This document shows, piece after piece, positions 1 to 7,339 of a DNA stretch of 19,396 bases. Source of the DNA: Flavobacteriales bacterium UBA1958 (GTDB lineage Bacteria > Bacteroidota > Bacteroidia > Flavobacteriales_D > Sanyastnellaceae); contig DDEI01000069.1 of assembly GCA_002336675.1 (NCBI GenBank), positions 28,290 to 47,685 of the forward strand, written 5' to 3'. Position numbers and translations under genes: made by a program. The first letter of the stretch is position 1, and each line of letters opens with the position of its first letter. Below the pieces are notes generated by a model, which was not told the origin of the DNA, did no database searches, and was given only the letters and a program-made list of their open reading frames with translations.

Positions 1-2
1 AT

Positions 3-323
3 AAGGTCTCTCATGCAGCAGACTTCAATTTCAATGCCGCTTTAGTAAATTATTACAGAGATGGCTCTGATAGCATGGGATGGCACTCCGATGACGAAAA
101 AGAAATAGATCAATCGTGCATAGCTAGTTTATCCTTTGGAGAAGAAAGACGATTTCTACTCAGAAACAAAAACGAAGTGAAGATGAAAAAGGAATATTTA
201 TTAAAAGATAACGACCTTATACTTATGAATAATCTCCAAAAAAACTGGCAGCACTCGATTCCTAAAACTACACGCCCATTATCTGGTAGAATAAACATCA
301 CCTTCAGAAGAATAACTGGTTAG
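3..323 (+). CDS. AlkB-type 2-oxoglutarate/Fe(II) dioxygenase, 3' part
   Basis: C-terminal part of an AlkB-family dealkylase; its start lies left of the window, and the frame is open from base 3. AlkB enzymes repair methylated bases in DNA or RNA by oxidative demethylation with Fe(II) and 2-oxoglutarate. The visible 106 residues carry the whole catalytic signature: NYYRDGSDSMGWHSDDE, in which the H and D of WHSD are iron ligands; a second iron His in NWQHSIPKT; and the R...GRINITFR end, whose two arginines bind 2-oxoglutarate and substrate. The YRDG.D.MGWHSD form is typical of AlkB proteins of the eukaryotic ALKBH2/3-like and flavobacterial kind. The gene ends 102 bp before panB; no clear terminator separates them, only a short GAAAT/ATTTC hairpin without a T-run. 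Substrate (DNA or RNA) cannot be told. Confidence 0.9.
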   Translation, partial: KVSHAADFNFNAALVNYYRDGSDSMGWHSDDEKEIDQSCIASLSFGEERRFLLRNKNEVKMKKEYLLKDNDLILMNNLQKNWQHSIPKTTRPLSGRINITFRRITG

Positions 324-425
324 CCTCGGGTGGGAAATAAAATTTCTTCTATTCTCAGACCTTACTAAAAAATGAGGGTTTAAGAATTCTTTTACGTTAA
401 TTTGTCCTCTTGAAAAGAGAACACC

Positions 426-1241
426 ATGTCAGTACATAAAAAAGCGAAAAGAGTAACCACCCAAGTTCTTCTTGACATGAAGTCTAGAGGTGAAAGAATA
501 AGTATGCTAACGAGTTATGACTATAGTATGGCTAAGATCGTAGACCAGGCCGGAATAGACATTATTCTAGTAGGTGACTCAGCTTCTAATGTAATGGCTG
601 GCCATGAAACCACCCTTCCTATAACACTAGACCAAATGATTTATCACGCTGCCTCTGTAATACGAGCTGCGGAGAGATCTCTAGTGGTAGTGGATCTTCC
701 TTTCGGTTCTTATCAAGGAAATTCCAGGCAAGCATTGGATTCAGCTATTAGAATCATGAAAGAATCCGGCGGGCATGCTGTAAAAATGGAAGGTGGCGAA
801 GAAATAGCAGAATCTATTACCAGAGTTCTTTCTGCAGGAATTCCTGTTATGGGTCACTTAGGACTAACACCACAGAGCATTTATAAGTTTGGAACTTATG
901 TTGTAAGAGCTAAGGAAGGTGAAGAAGCCGAACAATTAAAAAAAGATGCGATCCTTTTAGAAAAACTAGGCTGTTTCAGTATAGTTCTCGAAAAAATTCC
1001 AGCCAATTTAGCGGCAGAAGTGGCTAAATCTGTTAGCATTCCTGTAATAGGAATAGGAGCAGGAGGAGATGTAGATGGTCAAGTGCTAGTGGCTCATGAT
1101 TTATTTGGCATAACTCAAGAATTTAGCCCACGGTTTTTAAGAAGATATGCCGACCTTTCCTCTATTATGAATGATGCAGTTAAACAATACATAACTGATG
1201 TCAAATCAGGTGATTTTCCGAATGAAGAAGAATCCTATTAA
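426..1241 (+). CDS. panB: 3-methyl-2-oxobutanoate hydroxymethyltransferase
   Basis: Ketopantoate hydroxymethyltransferase, first committed step of pantothenate and coenzyme A synthesis: it transfers a hydroxymethyl group from 5,10-methylene-tetrahydrofolate to 2-oxoisovalerate in the cytoplasm. At 271 aa it has the usual family length. Visible motifs are LTSYDYSMAKIVDQAGIDIILVGDS with the metal-binding Asp, then DLPFGSYQ with the second metal-binding Asp, KMEGG, GIPVMGHLGLTPQS, VLEKIP with the likely catalytic Glu, and the phosphate-loop-like IPVIGIGAG. The ATG start fits the family N-terminus (MSVHKKAKRVTTQVLLDMKSRGERISMLTSYD). A small CTCTT/AAGAG hairpin (407-419) sits just before the start and may be chance. 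The 3' end overlaps the RluA-family gene, so the two are probably cotranscribed, a pairing of unrelated functions. Confidence 0.97.
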   Translation: MSVHKKAKRVTTQVLLDMKSRGERISMLTSYDYSMAKIVDQAGIDIILVGDSASNVMAGHETTLPITLDQMIYHAASVIRAAERSLVVVDLPFGSYQGNSRQALDSAIRIMKESGGHAVKMEGGEEIAESITRVLSAGIPVMGHLGLTPQSIYKFGTYVVRAKEGEEAEQLKKDAILLEKLGCFSIVLEKIPANLAAEVAKSVSIPVIGIGAGGDVDGQVLVAHDLFGITQEFSPRFLRRYADLSSIMNDAVKQYITDVKSGDFPNEEESY

Positions 1242-2001
1242 TCATCCCTCTAGCAGCAATCAGAAAAAAAACTGGGTAGACAAGTCTAAACACATCGTTA
1301 AGACCAATATAGAAAATTTAAGAGTTCTCTATGAAGACAATCATATTATAGCCATTAATAAGCGTCCTGGAGATATCCTGCAGGCAGATAAGACCAAAGA
1401 CCCTGTGTTGTCTTCATTTGCTGCGCAATACATAGCTAATAAATACAACAAACCTGGAGAGGCATTTATCTCTATTATACATAGAATAGATCGGCCAGTA
1501 AGTGGTGTAGTTATCTTCGGTAGAACGAGTAAAGCAACTACTCGCCTTTCTCAGATGTTTAAAAATAGAGAAATCCAAAAGACTTATTGGGCCATAGTTG
1601 AGAGCCCACCCAGTGAAGCATTTGGAACGGTAGTAAACTATCTCAAGAAAAACGCTGACAGAAATAAAAGCTACGTTTATCATCATGAGACCAAAGACTC
1701 TAAAGAAAGCCAGCTGACATACAGACAAGTCGGCTCAGGAGATAAATATCATTATCTAGAGGTAGAACCTAAAACAGGCAGGCACCATCAAATAAGAGCT
1801 ACTCTGGCAGACATAGGTTGCTCTATAAAAGGTGATGTTAAATATATGGCTAAAAGGACGAACAAAGATGCATCAGTATGTCTCCACGCCAGAAAAATAG
1901 AGTTCATACATCCGGTAAAAAAAGAGCTTATCACAATTACTGCCCCTACTCCATCTGAGCCTATTTGGGATGAGTTTTTAAGAATCTCTAAAAGTGAATA
2001 A
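1222..2001 (+). CDS. RluA-family RNA pseudouridine synthase
   Basis: Pseudouridine synthase of the RluA/RluC/RluD family, converting particular uridines of rRNA or tRNA to pseudouridine. The catalytic motif is HRIDRPVSG with the active-site Asp at residue 90 from this start; RLSQMFKNREIQKTYWAIVE and GRHHQIRATLADIGCSIKGDVKY are the other conserved blocks. No S4 RNA-binding domain precedes the catalytic domain, as in the shorter members of the family, so the target base cannot be assigned. Start choice: an ATG at 1198 is also in frame and would lengthen the protein by 8 residues and the panB overlap to 44 bp. I prefer 1222 (MKKN...), giving a 20-bp overlap and an AGGTG-like stretch about 10 bp upstream. 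Both starts leave a Lys/Asn-rich N-terminal tail before the domain begins at VLYEDNHIIAINK. Confidence 0.92.
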   Translation: MKKNPINHPSSSNQKKNWVDKSKHIVKTNIENLRVLYEDNHIIAINKRPGDILQADKTKDPVLSSFAAQYIANKYNKPGEAFISIIHRIDRPVSGVVIFGRTSKATTRLSQMFKNREIQKTYWAIVESPPSEAFGTVVNYLKKNADRNKSYVYHHETKDSKESQLTYRQVGSGDKYHYLEVEPKTGRHHQIRATLADIGCSIKGDVKYMAKRTNKDASVCLHARKIEFIHPVKKELITITAPTPSEPIWDEFLRISKSE

Positions 2002-2018
2002 GAATAACATTTTGCGAG

Positions 2019-2037
2019 TAAATCTAGTAGAGATTTA
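2019..2037. repeat. short inverted repeat between RluA-like gene and trxB
   Basis: TAAATCT and AGATTTA form 7-bp perfect arms around a 5-base loop. It lies in the 79-bp gap before trxB and is followed by no T-run, so it is a poor terminator; it could be a protein-binding site for trxB control or chance in AT-rich DNA. About 15 bp further on, TAATATTG (2052-2059) is one base off the Bacteroidota -7 consensus TAnnTTTG and would give a short trxB leader, but no TTG -33 element is in place. Confidence 0.3.
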
Positions 2038-2080
2038 ATAGTATAAATATGTAATATTGTAACGCTAAAAAGACGTAAAC

Positions 2081-3034
2081 ATGAGTGAAGAAATAGAACA
2101 CGTAAAATGCCTAATCATAGGTTCAGGACCTGCTGGTTATACTGCTGCCATATACGCGGCTAGAGCTGATATGAAGCCTGTATTATATCAGGGAATGCAG
2201 CCCGGAGGACAGCTTACCGAAACTACAGAAGTAGATAATTATCCGGGGTATCCTGAGGGAATAGACGGTCCACAGATGATGATTGACTTCCAGAAACAAG
2301 CCGAAAGATTCGATACTGATGTGCGAAGTGGATGGGTGACTAAAGTAGATTTTAGTGGTTCTGTTCACAAGGTAGAATTAGATAATGGAAAGAAGAATAT
2401 GACCGCTGACAGCATCATTATTTCTACTGGTGCTTCTGCTAAATGGTTAGGTCTAGAGTCAGAAATTAGACTGAGAGATATGGGTGGTGGTGTTTCTGCA
2501 TGCGCTGTATGTGACGGATTCTTCTACAAAGACCAGGAAGTGTGTATAGTAGGGGCTGGTGATTCAGCGTGTGAAGAAGCTAGTTACCTAGCTAAACTTT
2601 GCACTAAAGTGCACATGCTAGTAAGAAAAGATGTATTTAGAGCCTCCAAAGCAATGGTCCATAGAGTAGAAGGTATGGAGAATATAGAAATCCATTACAA
2701 TACTGAAACCTTAGAAGTTTTGGGAGATACTGGAGTAGAAGGTGCCAAGGTGAAGAATAATATTACTGGAGAAGAAAGCACTATTCCATGTACAGGATTT
2801 TTCGTAGCTATTGGTCACACACCGAACACCAAAGTATTTGCTGATTATTTAGACTTAAATCCACAGGGATATATTAACGTAATCCCAGGCACTTCTAAAA
2901 CTACGATAGCGGGTGTCTTCGTGGGAGGCGACGCTGCCGACCATGTATACAGACAGGCCGTTACTGCTGCTGGAACTGGATGCATGGCTGCTTTAGATGC
3001 AGAAAGATACTTGGCGGCTAAGGGGATTCATTAA
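2081..3034 (+). CDS. trxB: thioredoxin-disulfide reductase
   Basis: Low-molecular-weight NADPH thioredoxin reductase, a cytoplasmic flavoenzyme that keeps thioredoxin reduced. The FAD-binding motif GSGPAGYTAAIYAAR is at residues 14-28, PGGQLTETTEVDNYPGYP at 41-58, the redox-active disulfide CAVCDG at C141/C144, the NADPH-binding GAGDSACEEA at 158-167, and the FAD-closing block GVFVGGDAADHVYRQAVTAAGTGCMAALDAERYL near the C-terminus. The 317-aa length is standard. It stands as a single gene between the RluA-like gene and a strong terminator. In this window the thiol peroxidase (4639-5202) is a plausible indirect client through thioredoxin; that link is inferred. Confidence 0.97.
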   Translation: MSEEIEHVKCLIIGSGPAGYTAAIYAARADMKPVLYQGMQPGGQLTETTEVDNYPGYPEGIDGPQMMIDFQKQAERFDTDVRSGWVTKVDFSGSVHKVELDNGKKNMTADSIIISTGASAKWLGLESEIRLRDMGGGVSACAVCDGFFYKDQEVCIVGAGDSACEEASYLAKLCTKVHMLVRKDVFRASKAMVHRVEGMENIEIHYNTETLEVLGDTGVEGAKVKNNITGEESTIPCTGFFVAIGHTPNTKVFADYLDLNPQGYINVIPGTSKTTIAGVFVGGDAADHVYRQAVTAAGTGCMAALDAERYLAAKGIH

Positions 3035-3056
3035 GCATTAACTGAAATAAATATTT

Positions 3057-3089
3057 AAAGCCCTTGCCCTCAAAAGCAAAGGCTTTTTT
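3057..3089 (+). terminator. intrinsic terminator after trxB
   Basis: AAAGCCCTTGC and GCAAAGGCTTT form an 11-bp stem with one mismatch around an 8-base loop, running straight into a six-T tract. It starts 22 bp after the trxB stop, a textbook Rho-independent terminator, and separates trxB from the peptidase gene. Confidence 0.88.
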
Positions 3090-3125
3090 ATTACTAGTGA
3101 AATCGTTGATTATTAATTGTAGTTA

Positions 3126-3153
3126 TTGTGCATAATATGCCATTATTCCTTTG
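3126..3153 (+). promoter_or_regulatory. possible housekeeping promoter of the M15 peptidase gene
   Basis: TTG (3126-3128), a 17-bp spacer and TTCCTTTG (3146-3153), one base off TAnnTTTG, resemble the Bacteroidota -33/-7 promoter. It would start RNA near 3158, just before the ATG at 3164, which argues against the in-frame GTG at 3128 as the start. Pattern match only. Confidence 0.3.
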
Positions 3154-3163
3154 TTTTACCATT

Positions 3164-3877
3164 ATGTTAAAGAAATTTATATTTTCTCTAGTCATGCTAG
3201 TTAGCTCATCACTCATGAATACTCAAGAAGAACATACGTTTACTAAGGCTGAACTTTTGGGTCAAGTCAATTATCCTACTCATCCAGATTTTTCTATAAT
3301 TCCAGCAGAATACACCTCTAAAACTCAGGTCTATTTAAGGACTAAAACTTTAGATGCATTTAAAAAAATGTTCTATGCAGCGAAAGAATGTGGACTGGAT
3401 TTAAAAATAATAAGTGCTGCTAGAAACTTCGATTCCCAAAAAGGTATCTGGGAAAGAAAATGGAAGGACGGGAAATATATCAAACACTTCGGAGCTGACA
3501 GAGCCAAGGCTATTATGAGATACAGTTCTATGCCCGGAACAAGCAGGCACCATTGGGGAACTGACATCGATGTTAATGACTTAAATGATTCGTACTTTAC
3601 TTCTGGCGCGGAAGGCAAGAAAGTCTACGAATGGTTAACTACTCATGCTAATACATTCGGTTTCTTCCAGACTTACACCTCTAAAGAAACCGGAAGAACT
3701 GGGTATGAAGAAGAAAAATGGCACTGGAGTTATATGCCTTTAGCAAAACAATTACTTGAAGCTTATAATGCCGAAATAACCTATCAAGCAATCGTAAATT
3801 TCAATGGTTATGAAAGTGCGAAACCCCTTGGAGCTTTAGAACTGTATGTGAATGGCATAGATGCAAAATTAAAATAG
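3164..3877 (+). CDS. exported D-alanyl-D-alanine carboxypeptidase-like (M15/VanY) protein
   Basis: Zinc peptidase of the M15B (VanY/LdcB-like) family, which trims the D-Ala or D-Ala-D-Ala ends of peptidoglycan stem peptides in the periplasm. Residue numbers are for the 237-aa form: signal peptide MLKKFIFSLVMLVSSSLM; family block SAARNFDSQKGIWERKW; zinc motif SRHHWGTDID (S127, H129, G132, D136); and EKWHW with the catalytic Glu (E184) and third zinc ligand His (H187). The frame is also open from a GTG at 3128, but that would put twelve residues before the signal peptide, so the ATG at 3164 is chosen. It converges on bshB1 with only 5 bp between the stops, and a 14-bp direct repeat spans the junction. 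Exact substrate is unknown. Confidence 0.9.
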   Translation: MLKKFIFSLVMLVSSSLMNTQEEHTFTKAELLGQVNYPTHPDFSIIPAEYTSKTQVYLRTKTLDAFKKMFYAAKECGLDLKIISAARNFDSQKGIWERKWKDGKYIKHFGADRAKAIMRYSSMPGTSRHHWGTDIDVNDLNDSYFTSGAEGKKVYEWLTTHANTFGFFQTYTSKETGRTGYEEEKWHWSYMPLAKQLLEAYNAEITYQAIVNFNGYESAKPLGALELYVNGIDAKLK

Positions 3878-3908
3878 ACTTTCTACTTCACATCAAATAG
3901 ACTTTCTA
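3872..3908. repeat. 14-bp direct repeat across convergent gene ends
   Basis: AAATAGACTTTCTA occurs at 3872-3885 and again at 3895-3908, offset by 23 bp. The first copy contains the stop codons of both the peptidase gene (TAG, 3875-3877) and the opposite-strand bshB1 (3883-3885); the second lies in the last codons of bshB1. This looks like a small tandem duplication that shaped the 3' end of one of the two genes. Confidence 0.8.
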
Positions 3909-4599
3909 ACCCCAGAGGATTAGAAACGGTGAAACCCTCTCCCATTTCATAACCAGCTTCTCTTCCCATGTGACGGGCTCTACCCTCTATAAACTTAACG
4001 AAATCCTCACCTGAAATAGGTGTCATTATACCGTCTCCTTCTGGGCTAAAAAACTGACTTGAATAAGCCATTATTGACTTCAGTTTATCTTCAAATTCAT
4101 CAGTAATATTGACCACAAAATCTGGTTTTATGTAATGATCTTGAATATAATGGAAAACTCGTTTCGGTCTCCATGCAGATTGTCCTTTACCATCTAATTC
4201 CGTCTTAATCTTGATTAATCCAGAAAGAAATGCAGATTTATGAACTAACTCAGCTCCTTTCCCATGGTCTGGATGCCTGTCTGAAACAGCATTAGCCAAA
4301 ACTATTTCTGGCTGGTACTTTCTAATCATTTTAATCACATCTACCTGCGAAGCCTGATTTATTTCAAAAAACCCATCTGCCAGCCCTAAGTTTTCGCGTA
4401 TGCTTAAACCTAAAATTTTTGCTGCCGCATCTGCTTCATTAGCGCGAATTACTGATGAACCTCTAGAACCCAGCTCTCCAAAAGTAAGATCTACTATTCC
4501 TACTTTCCTTCCCTCTTTTATTGCTTTTAATACTGTCCCGCCAGCAGATAACTCTATATCATCTGGATGGGCAGCAAAAGCTAACACATCTAATTTCAT
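3883..4599 (-). CDS. bshB1: bacillithiol biosynthesis deacetylase BshB1
   Basis: Zinc N-deacetylase of the LmbE/PIG-L family that removes the acetyl group from GlcNAc-malate, the second step of bacillithiol synthesis. Zinc ligands are visible as AHPDD near the N-terminus (H11, D14) and in SDRHPDHGKG (H112). The blocks DLTFGELGSRGS, NLGLADGFFE and the C-terminal SQFFSPEGDGIMTPISGEDFV...RARHMGREAGYEMGEGF are typical of BshB1, so this is better than a generic LmbE label. The 238-aa length is normal. It follows the thiol peroxidase gene on the same strand with a 39-bp gap, and the tail of that gene holds a good -7 element, so it may be transcribed both with it and alone. bshA and bshC are not in the window. 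Confidence 0.93.
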   Translation of the reverse strand: MKLDVLAFAAHPDDIELSAGGTVLKAIKEGRKVGIVDLTFGELGSRGSSVIRANEADAAAKILGLSIRENLGLADGFFEINQASQVDVIKMIRKYQPEIVLANAVSDRHPDHGKGAELVHKSAFLSGLIKIKTELDGKGQSAWRPKRVFHYIQDHYIKPDFVVNITDEFEDKLKSIMAYSSQFFSPEGDGIMTPISGEDFVKFIEGRARHMGREAGYEMGEGFTVSNPLGLESLFDVK

Positions 4600-4625
4600 A
4601 TTCTATTGACTTCTAATTACTCAGA

Positions 4626-4633
4626 CAAAAGTA
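4626..4633 (-). promoter_or_regulatory. candidate -7 element for bshB1
   Basis: Read on the minus strand this is TACTTTTG, an exact match to TAnnTTTG, ending 27 bp before the bshB1 ATG. No TTG is seen at the expected -33 position, so only half of the promoter is supported. Confidence 0.35.
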
Positions 4634-4638
4634 ACCCT

Positions 4639-5202
4639 TCAACCTTTTATCCATGTTAATATAGATTCATCTATTGGTAAAGTTTGAGGAAGAACCTCTT
4701 TTACTAAAGTTCCATTTTCGTCTATTAAAAATTTATGGAAATTCCACTGTACCTCGAAATCCCCCACACCATTTAACTCTTTATTCGTCAACCAGTTGTA
4801 AACCTCGCTTATATCTGTTCCTTTTACTGATACTTTAGACATCATTTTAAATGTTACTCCATAATTTTCTTGACAGAAACTCTGAATTTCGGCTTCTTTA
4901 CCAGGCTCTTGAGCTCCGAAATCATTAGAAGGGAACCCTAAAATAATGAAATCATCACCGCCTAACAGTTCATGTAAATCCTGAAGATTCTCGTACTGTG
5001 CAGTTAATCCGCACTCACTTGCAGTGTTTACTATAAGTACTTTTTTTCCCTTTAAGTTATCGAAAGAGAAAATCTCTCCCTTTATGTCTTCAGCCGAAAG
5101 GCTATAAAAATCTCTTCTCATTTGATCATTTGTTATTAGAAGATCAATATTAAATAAACCTATTGTATGGACAACGAAAAGGAATAAAGCTGTGATCTTC
5201 AT
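4639..5202 (-). CDS. glutathione-peroxidase-family thiol peroxidase
   Basis: GPx-family peroxidase, reducing hydrogen peroxide or organic peroxides. The peroxidatic residue is Cys64 in NTASECGLTAQYENLQ (no selenocysteine); the catalytic partners are Gln98 in FPSNDFGAQEPG and Trp153/Asn154 in VQWNFHKFLID, so the active site is complete. Non-animal members usually take electrons from thioredoxin; in a bacillithiol organism the low-molecular-weight thiol is not glutathione, so the usual product name may mislead. The N-terminus (MKITALFLFVVHTIGLFNIDLLITNDQ) is hydrophobic and could be an export signal or membrane anchor; the first 30 residues precede the conserved domain. It is upstream of bshB1 on the same strand, a suggestive thiol-redox pairing. 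Confidence 0.92.
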   Translation of the reverse strand: MKITALFLFVVHTIGLFNIDLLITNDQMRRDFYSLSAEDIKGEIFSFDNLKGKKVLIVNTASECGLTAQYENLQDLHELLGGDDFIILGFPSNDFGAQEPGKEAEIQSFCQENYGVTFKMMSKVSVKGTDISEVYNWLTNKELNGVGDFEVQWNFHKFLIDENGTLVKEVLPQTLPIDESILTWIKG

Positions 5203-5302
5203 TTACTATAATTATAATTAAAAAAACCAATATAAGCCAAAGTCAGAGTGCTTTGATTGTTAACAAACCCTTCAGAATATATATCGCTAAAAAGTTAATA
5301 TT

Positions 5303-6406
5303 TCAGTGCTTTACCCTGAGCTTAGCATATACCGGATAATGGTCTGACAACTCATTACTTAACGTTCTATAGTCCGCGCTTTCTATTTCATCTGAGTGAA
5401 AAATATAATCTATTCTAAAAGAAGGAAAATCCCCTATATAGGTATTACCTACCCCAAATCCACTTTCTACGAATGAGTCTGTTAAGTACTTTCTAGTTAG
5501 AGCATAGCAATAGCTAACTGGAGTGTCATTGAAGTCTCCAGCCAACACCACTGGATAAGGACACCCATAAACATGATCAAGTACTTTTTTCAATTGTACA
5601 GCTCTCTTTTCGTAGGCTACATTTAGGAGACCAAAAATTCTCTTATACCCTTGAATATTCTCCTCTGAGGTATTCACATTACCCTTAGTAGCCTTCATTC
5701 GGTTATAGTCCTCTTTTTGAAATCTTATAGACGATAAATGAGAATTATATACCCTAACAGTATCAGCACCAATTAATATATCTGTGTAAATGCATGAATT
5801 ACTGTAATCGCTCTCGAAAGAAATCACACCCCTATTTATAATGGGTAATTTAGAGAACGTAGCTACTCCTGCATGAAGTCCGCCTCGCATGTGATGTGTA
5901 AAATTTTCATGACTATCTTTAAAATCTAAATCATCAACTAAAACACTTTTCGTATCAAAAACTCCTTTCTTTTCAGCGTAGTAAAACTCCTGAAAACAAA
6001 GAATATTAGCATCTATTTTACTGATCATACTAAAGATCTCATCTTTGATATCCCCCCCTATATTTTCATTGGCATCGAAAATTCTAACGTTATAGGTTAG
6101 TAACTTAATCTCCGCAATATCTGCCTCGGTAAATTCCGTCTTACTGGTAAGCTGGTAATAATTATTAAAACTAGGCCAGGCATACACTAAAGCTACCAAT
6201 GGAATGATTAGAGATACCTTCTTCCTTATAAAGAGAAATACCAAAAGGATTACATTTATCCATAGAAGCAAAGGGAATGCCAAACCAAAAAAAGGCAACA
6301 GCCCATTGTCTGCCGGGCTTACATCCTGCGAGTAAACACTAAACCCTAAAAATAACGATAGGCTTAATAACAGAACAATAAAACCACTTTTTAGAATTCT
6401 CTTCAT
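5303..6406 (-). CDS. membrane-anchored endonuclease/exonuclease/phosphatase family protein
   Basis: A 367-aa protein with about three N-terminal membrane segments (roughly residues 8-25, 37-60 and 64-80) followed by an endonuclease/exonuclease/phosphatase (EEP) domain. Visible catalytic elements are N106 in LLTYNVRIFD, E140 in CFQEFYY, H223 in VYNSHLSS, D291/N293 in LAGDFNDTP, D333 in FRIDYIF and D355/H356 in LSDHYPVYAKL. All of the metal-binding and catalytic residues of the fold are therefore present. The family includes nucleases, sphingomyelinases and phosphoinositide phosphatases; substrate cannot be chosen from sequence. It is the last gene of the mutL-rhomboid group: its ATG directly follows the TAA of the upstream rhomboid (TAAATG, no gap), implying translational coupling. 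Confidence 0.9.
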   Translation of the reverse strand: MKRILKSGFIVLLLSLSLFLGFSVYSQDVSPADNGLLPFFGLAFPLLLWINVILLVFLFIRKKVSLIIPLVALVYAWPSFNNYYQLTSKTEFTEADIAEIKLLTYNVRIFDANENIGGDIKDEIFSMISKIDANILCFQEFYYAEKKGVFDTKSVLVDDLDFKDSHENFTHHMRGGLHAGVATFSKLPIINRGVISFESDYSNSCIYTDILIGADTVRVYNSHLSSIRFQKEDYNRMKATKGNVNTSEENIQGYKRIFGLLNVAYEKRAVQLKKVLDHVYGCPYPVVLAGDFNDTPVSYCYALTRKYLTDSFVESGFGVGNTYIGDFPSFRIDYIFHSDEIESADYRTLSNELSDHYPVYAKLRVKH

Positions 6407-7336
6407 TTACTGCCTGCTGTATTTATTTAGAAAAGCTTTCTCTGTCTTATTAAGGCTATCATAACCTGCCACAGATATCTTCTCTAATATTCTGTCAATT
6501 TTCTGCTGGGCTTGAGCCTTAGAATAATTATAGTCTTCGTCTGACTGAGAGGCTGCTTTAGACTTTTTATAAACCACTTTCATTTTGGTTTTTTTTCTTC
6601 CGCTCTTAGTTATGCTGAATATTATTCTCTCTAGCCATGAATTGATATCTCTTCCTTTCTGTAATTGCTTTATCATAAAAAATCCGTAGATGGCTCCTCC
6701 TAAATGTCCTAAATGTCCTCCTGCATTCACTCCGCTTTTAAGTGATAAAAAATCTCCAATAACCATTATAGCCGCTATGTACTTAAACTCTATCTGAATA
6801 AAGATGAGATTAATCTTCATATTAGGCCTATAGGTAGCCGCTGCTACTACTGTGGCTAATACAGCTGCGCTGGCTCCCCACATAGGTCCATGCCCCATAG
6901 CTATAAACATAGGAATGAAGTTATATCCTACAACGTAAAGAATCCAACCTGCTATTCCTCCTAAAAGGTAAGTGCTTAAAAGTTTTCGGCTTCCTAAAAA
7001 CTGTTCTAGATACCTTCCAAAGAAATAGAACGTAAGCATGTTACCGAAGATGTGACCAAATCCCTCATGAACGAACATATAAGTGATGACACTCCATGGT
7101 CTTCGAAAAATGGATTCAAAATCTGAAGTACTAGAAAGATAAGACCACACTAATTTTAAATGTTTTTGAGCTGAGCCATCAATAAAGAACCCGTTCTCAA
7201 AAACAAAAACAGTAAACAGCACCTCCAAAATGAGAACCACTGCGAACACAAGTATATTGGCTAAAATGAGATTAGCAAATATTGTTTTACTCTTAAAAAA
7301 TTTCTTGATATTATCTAGAAAACCTTGTGGATTCAT
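6407..7336 (-). CDS. rhomboid-family intramembrane serine protease, long form
   Basis: Rhomboid protease cutting membrane helices within the bilayer. Of 309 residues, about 20-225 form the membrane core: long first helix (ANLILANILVFAVVLILEVLFTVFVF), loop with RRPWSVITYMFVHEGFGHIFGNMLTFYFFGRYLE, catalytic Ser156 in WGASAAVL, and catalytic His211 in GGHLGHLGGAIYG, matching HxxGxxxG. The nucleophile motif is GASA rather than the usual GxSG, with Ser and His retained, so it is probably active. A charged cytosolic tail of about 80 residues ends DRILEKISVAGYDSLNKTEKAFLNKYSRQ, which resembles the short C-terminal helix often seen in Bacteroidota rhomboids. It sits 3 bp after the other rhomboid and abuts the EEP gene. 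Substrates are unknown. Confidence 0.92.
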   Translation of the reverse strand: MNPQGFLDNIKKFFKSKTIFANLILANILVFAVVLILEVLFTVFVFENGFFIDGSAQKHLKLVWSYLSSTSDFESIFRRPWSVITYMFVHEGFGHIFGNMLTFYFFGRYLEQFLGSRKLLSTYLLGGIAGWILYVVGYNFIPMFIAMGHGPMWGASAAVLATVVAAATYRPNMKINLIFIQIEFKYIAAIMVIGDFLSLKSGVNAGGHLGHLGGAIYGFFMIKQLQKGRDINSWLERIIFSITKSGRKKTKMKVVYKKSKAASQSDEDYNYSKAQAQQKIDRILEKISVAGYDSLNKTEKAFLNKYSRQ

Positions 7337-7339
7337 CGT

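Noticed and set aside
331..343. GAAAT-AAA-ATTTC hairpin after the AlkB gene as a terminator
   Set aside because: Only 5 bp of A/T-rich stem and no T-run.
3128..3163. In-frame GTG start giving the M15 peptidase 12 extra residues
   Set aside because: It would place a stretch ahead of a complete signal peptide, and the possible promoter -33 element overlaps it; ATG at 3164 fits better.
3716..3735. TGGCAC-like sigma-54 box inside the peptidase gene
   Set aside because: It encodes the conserved Trp-His of the zinc motif and is not upstream of a gene; the same holds for TGGCAC near base 79.
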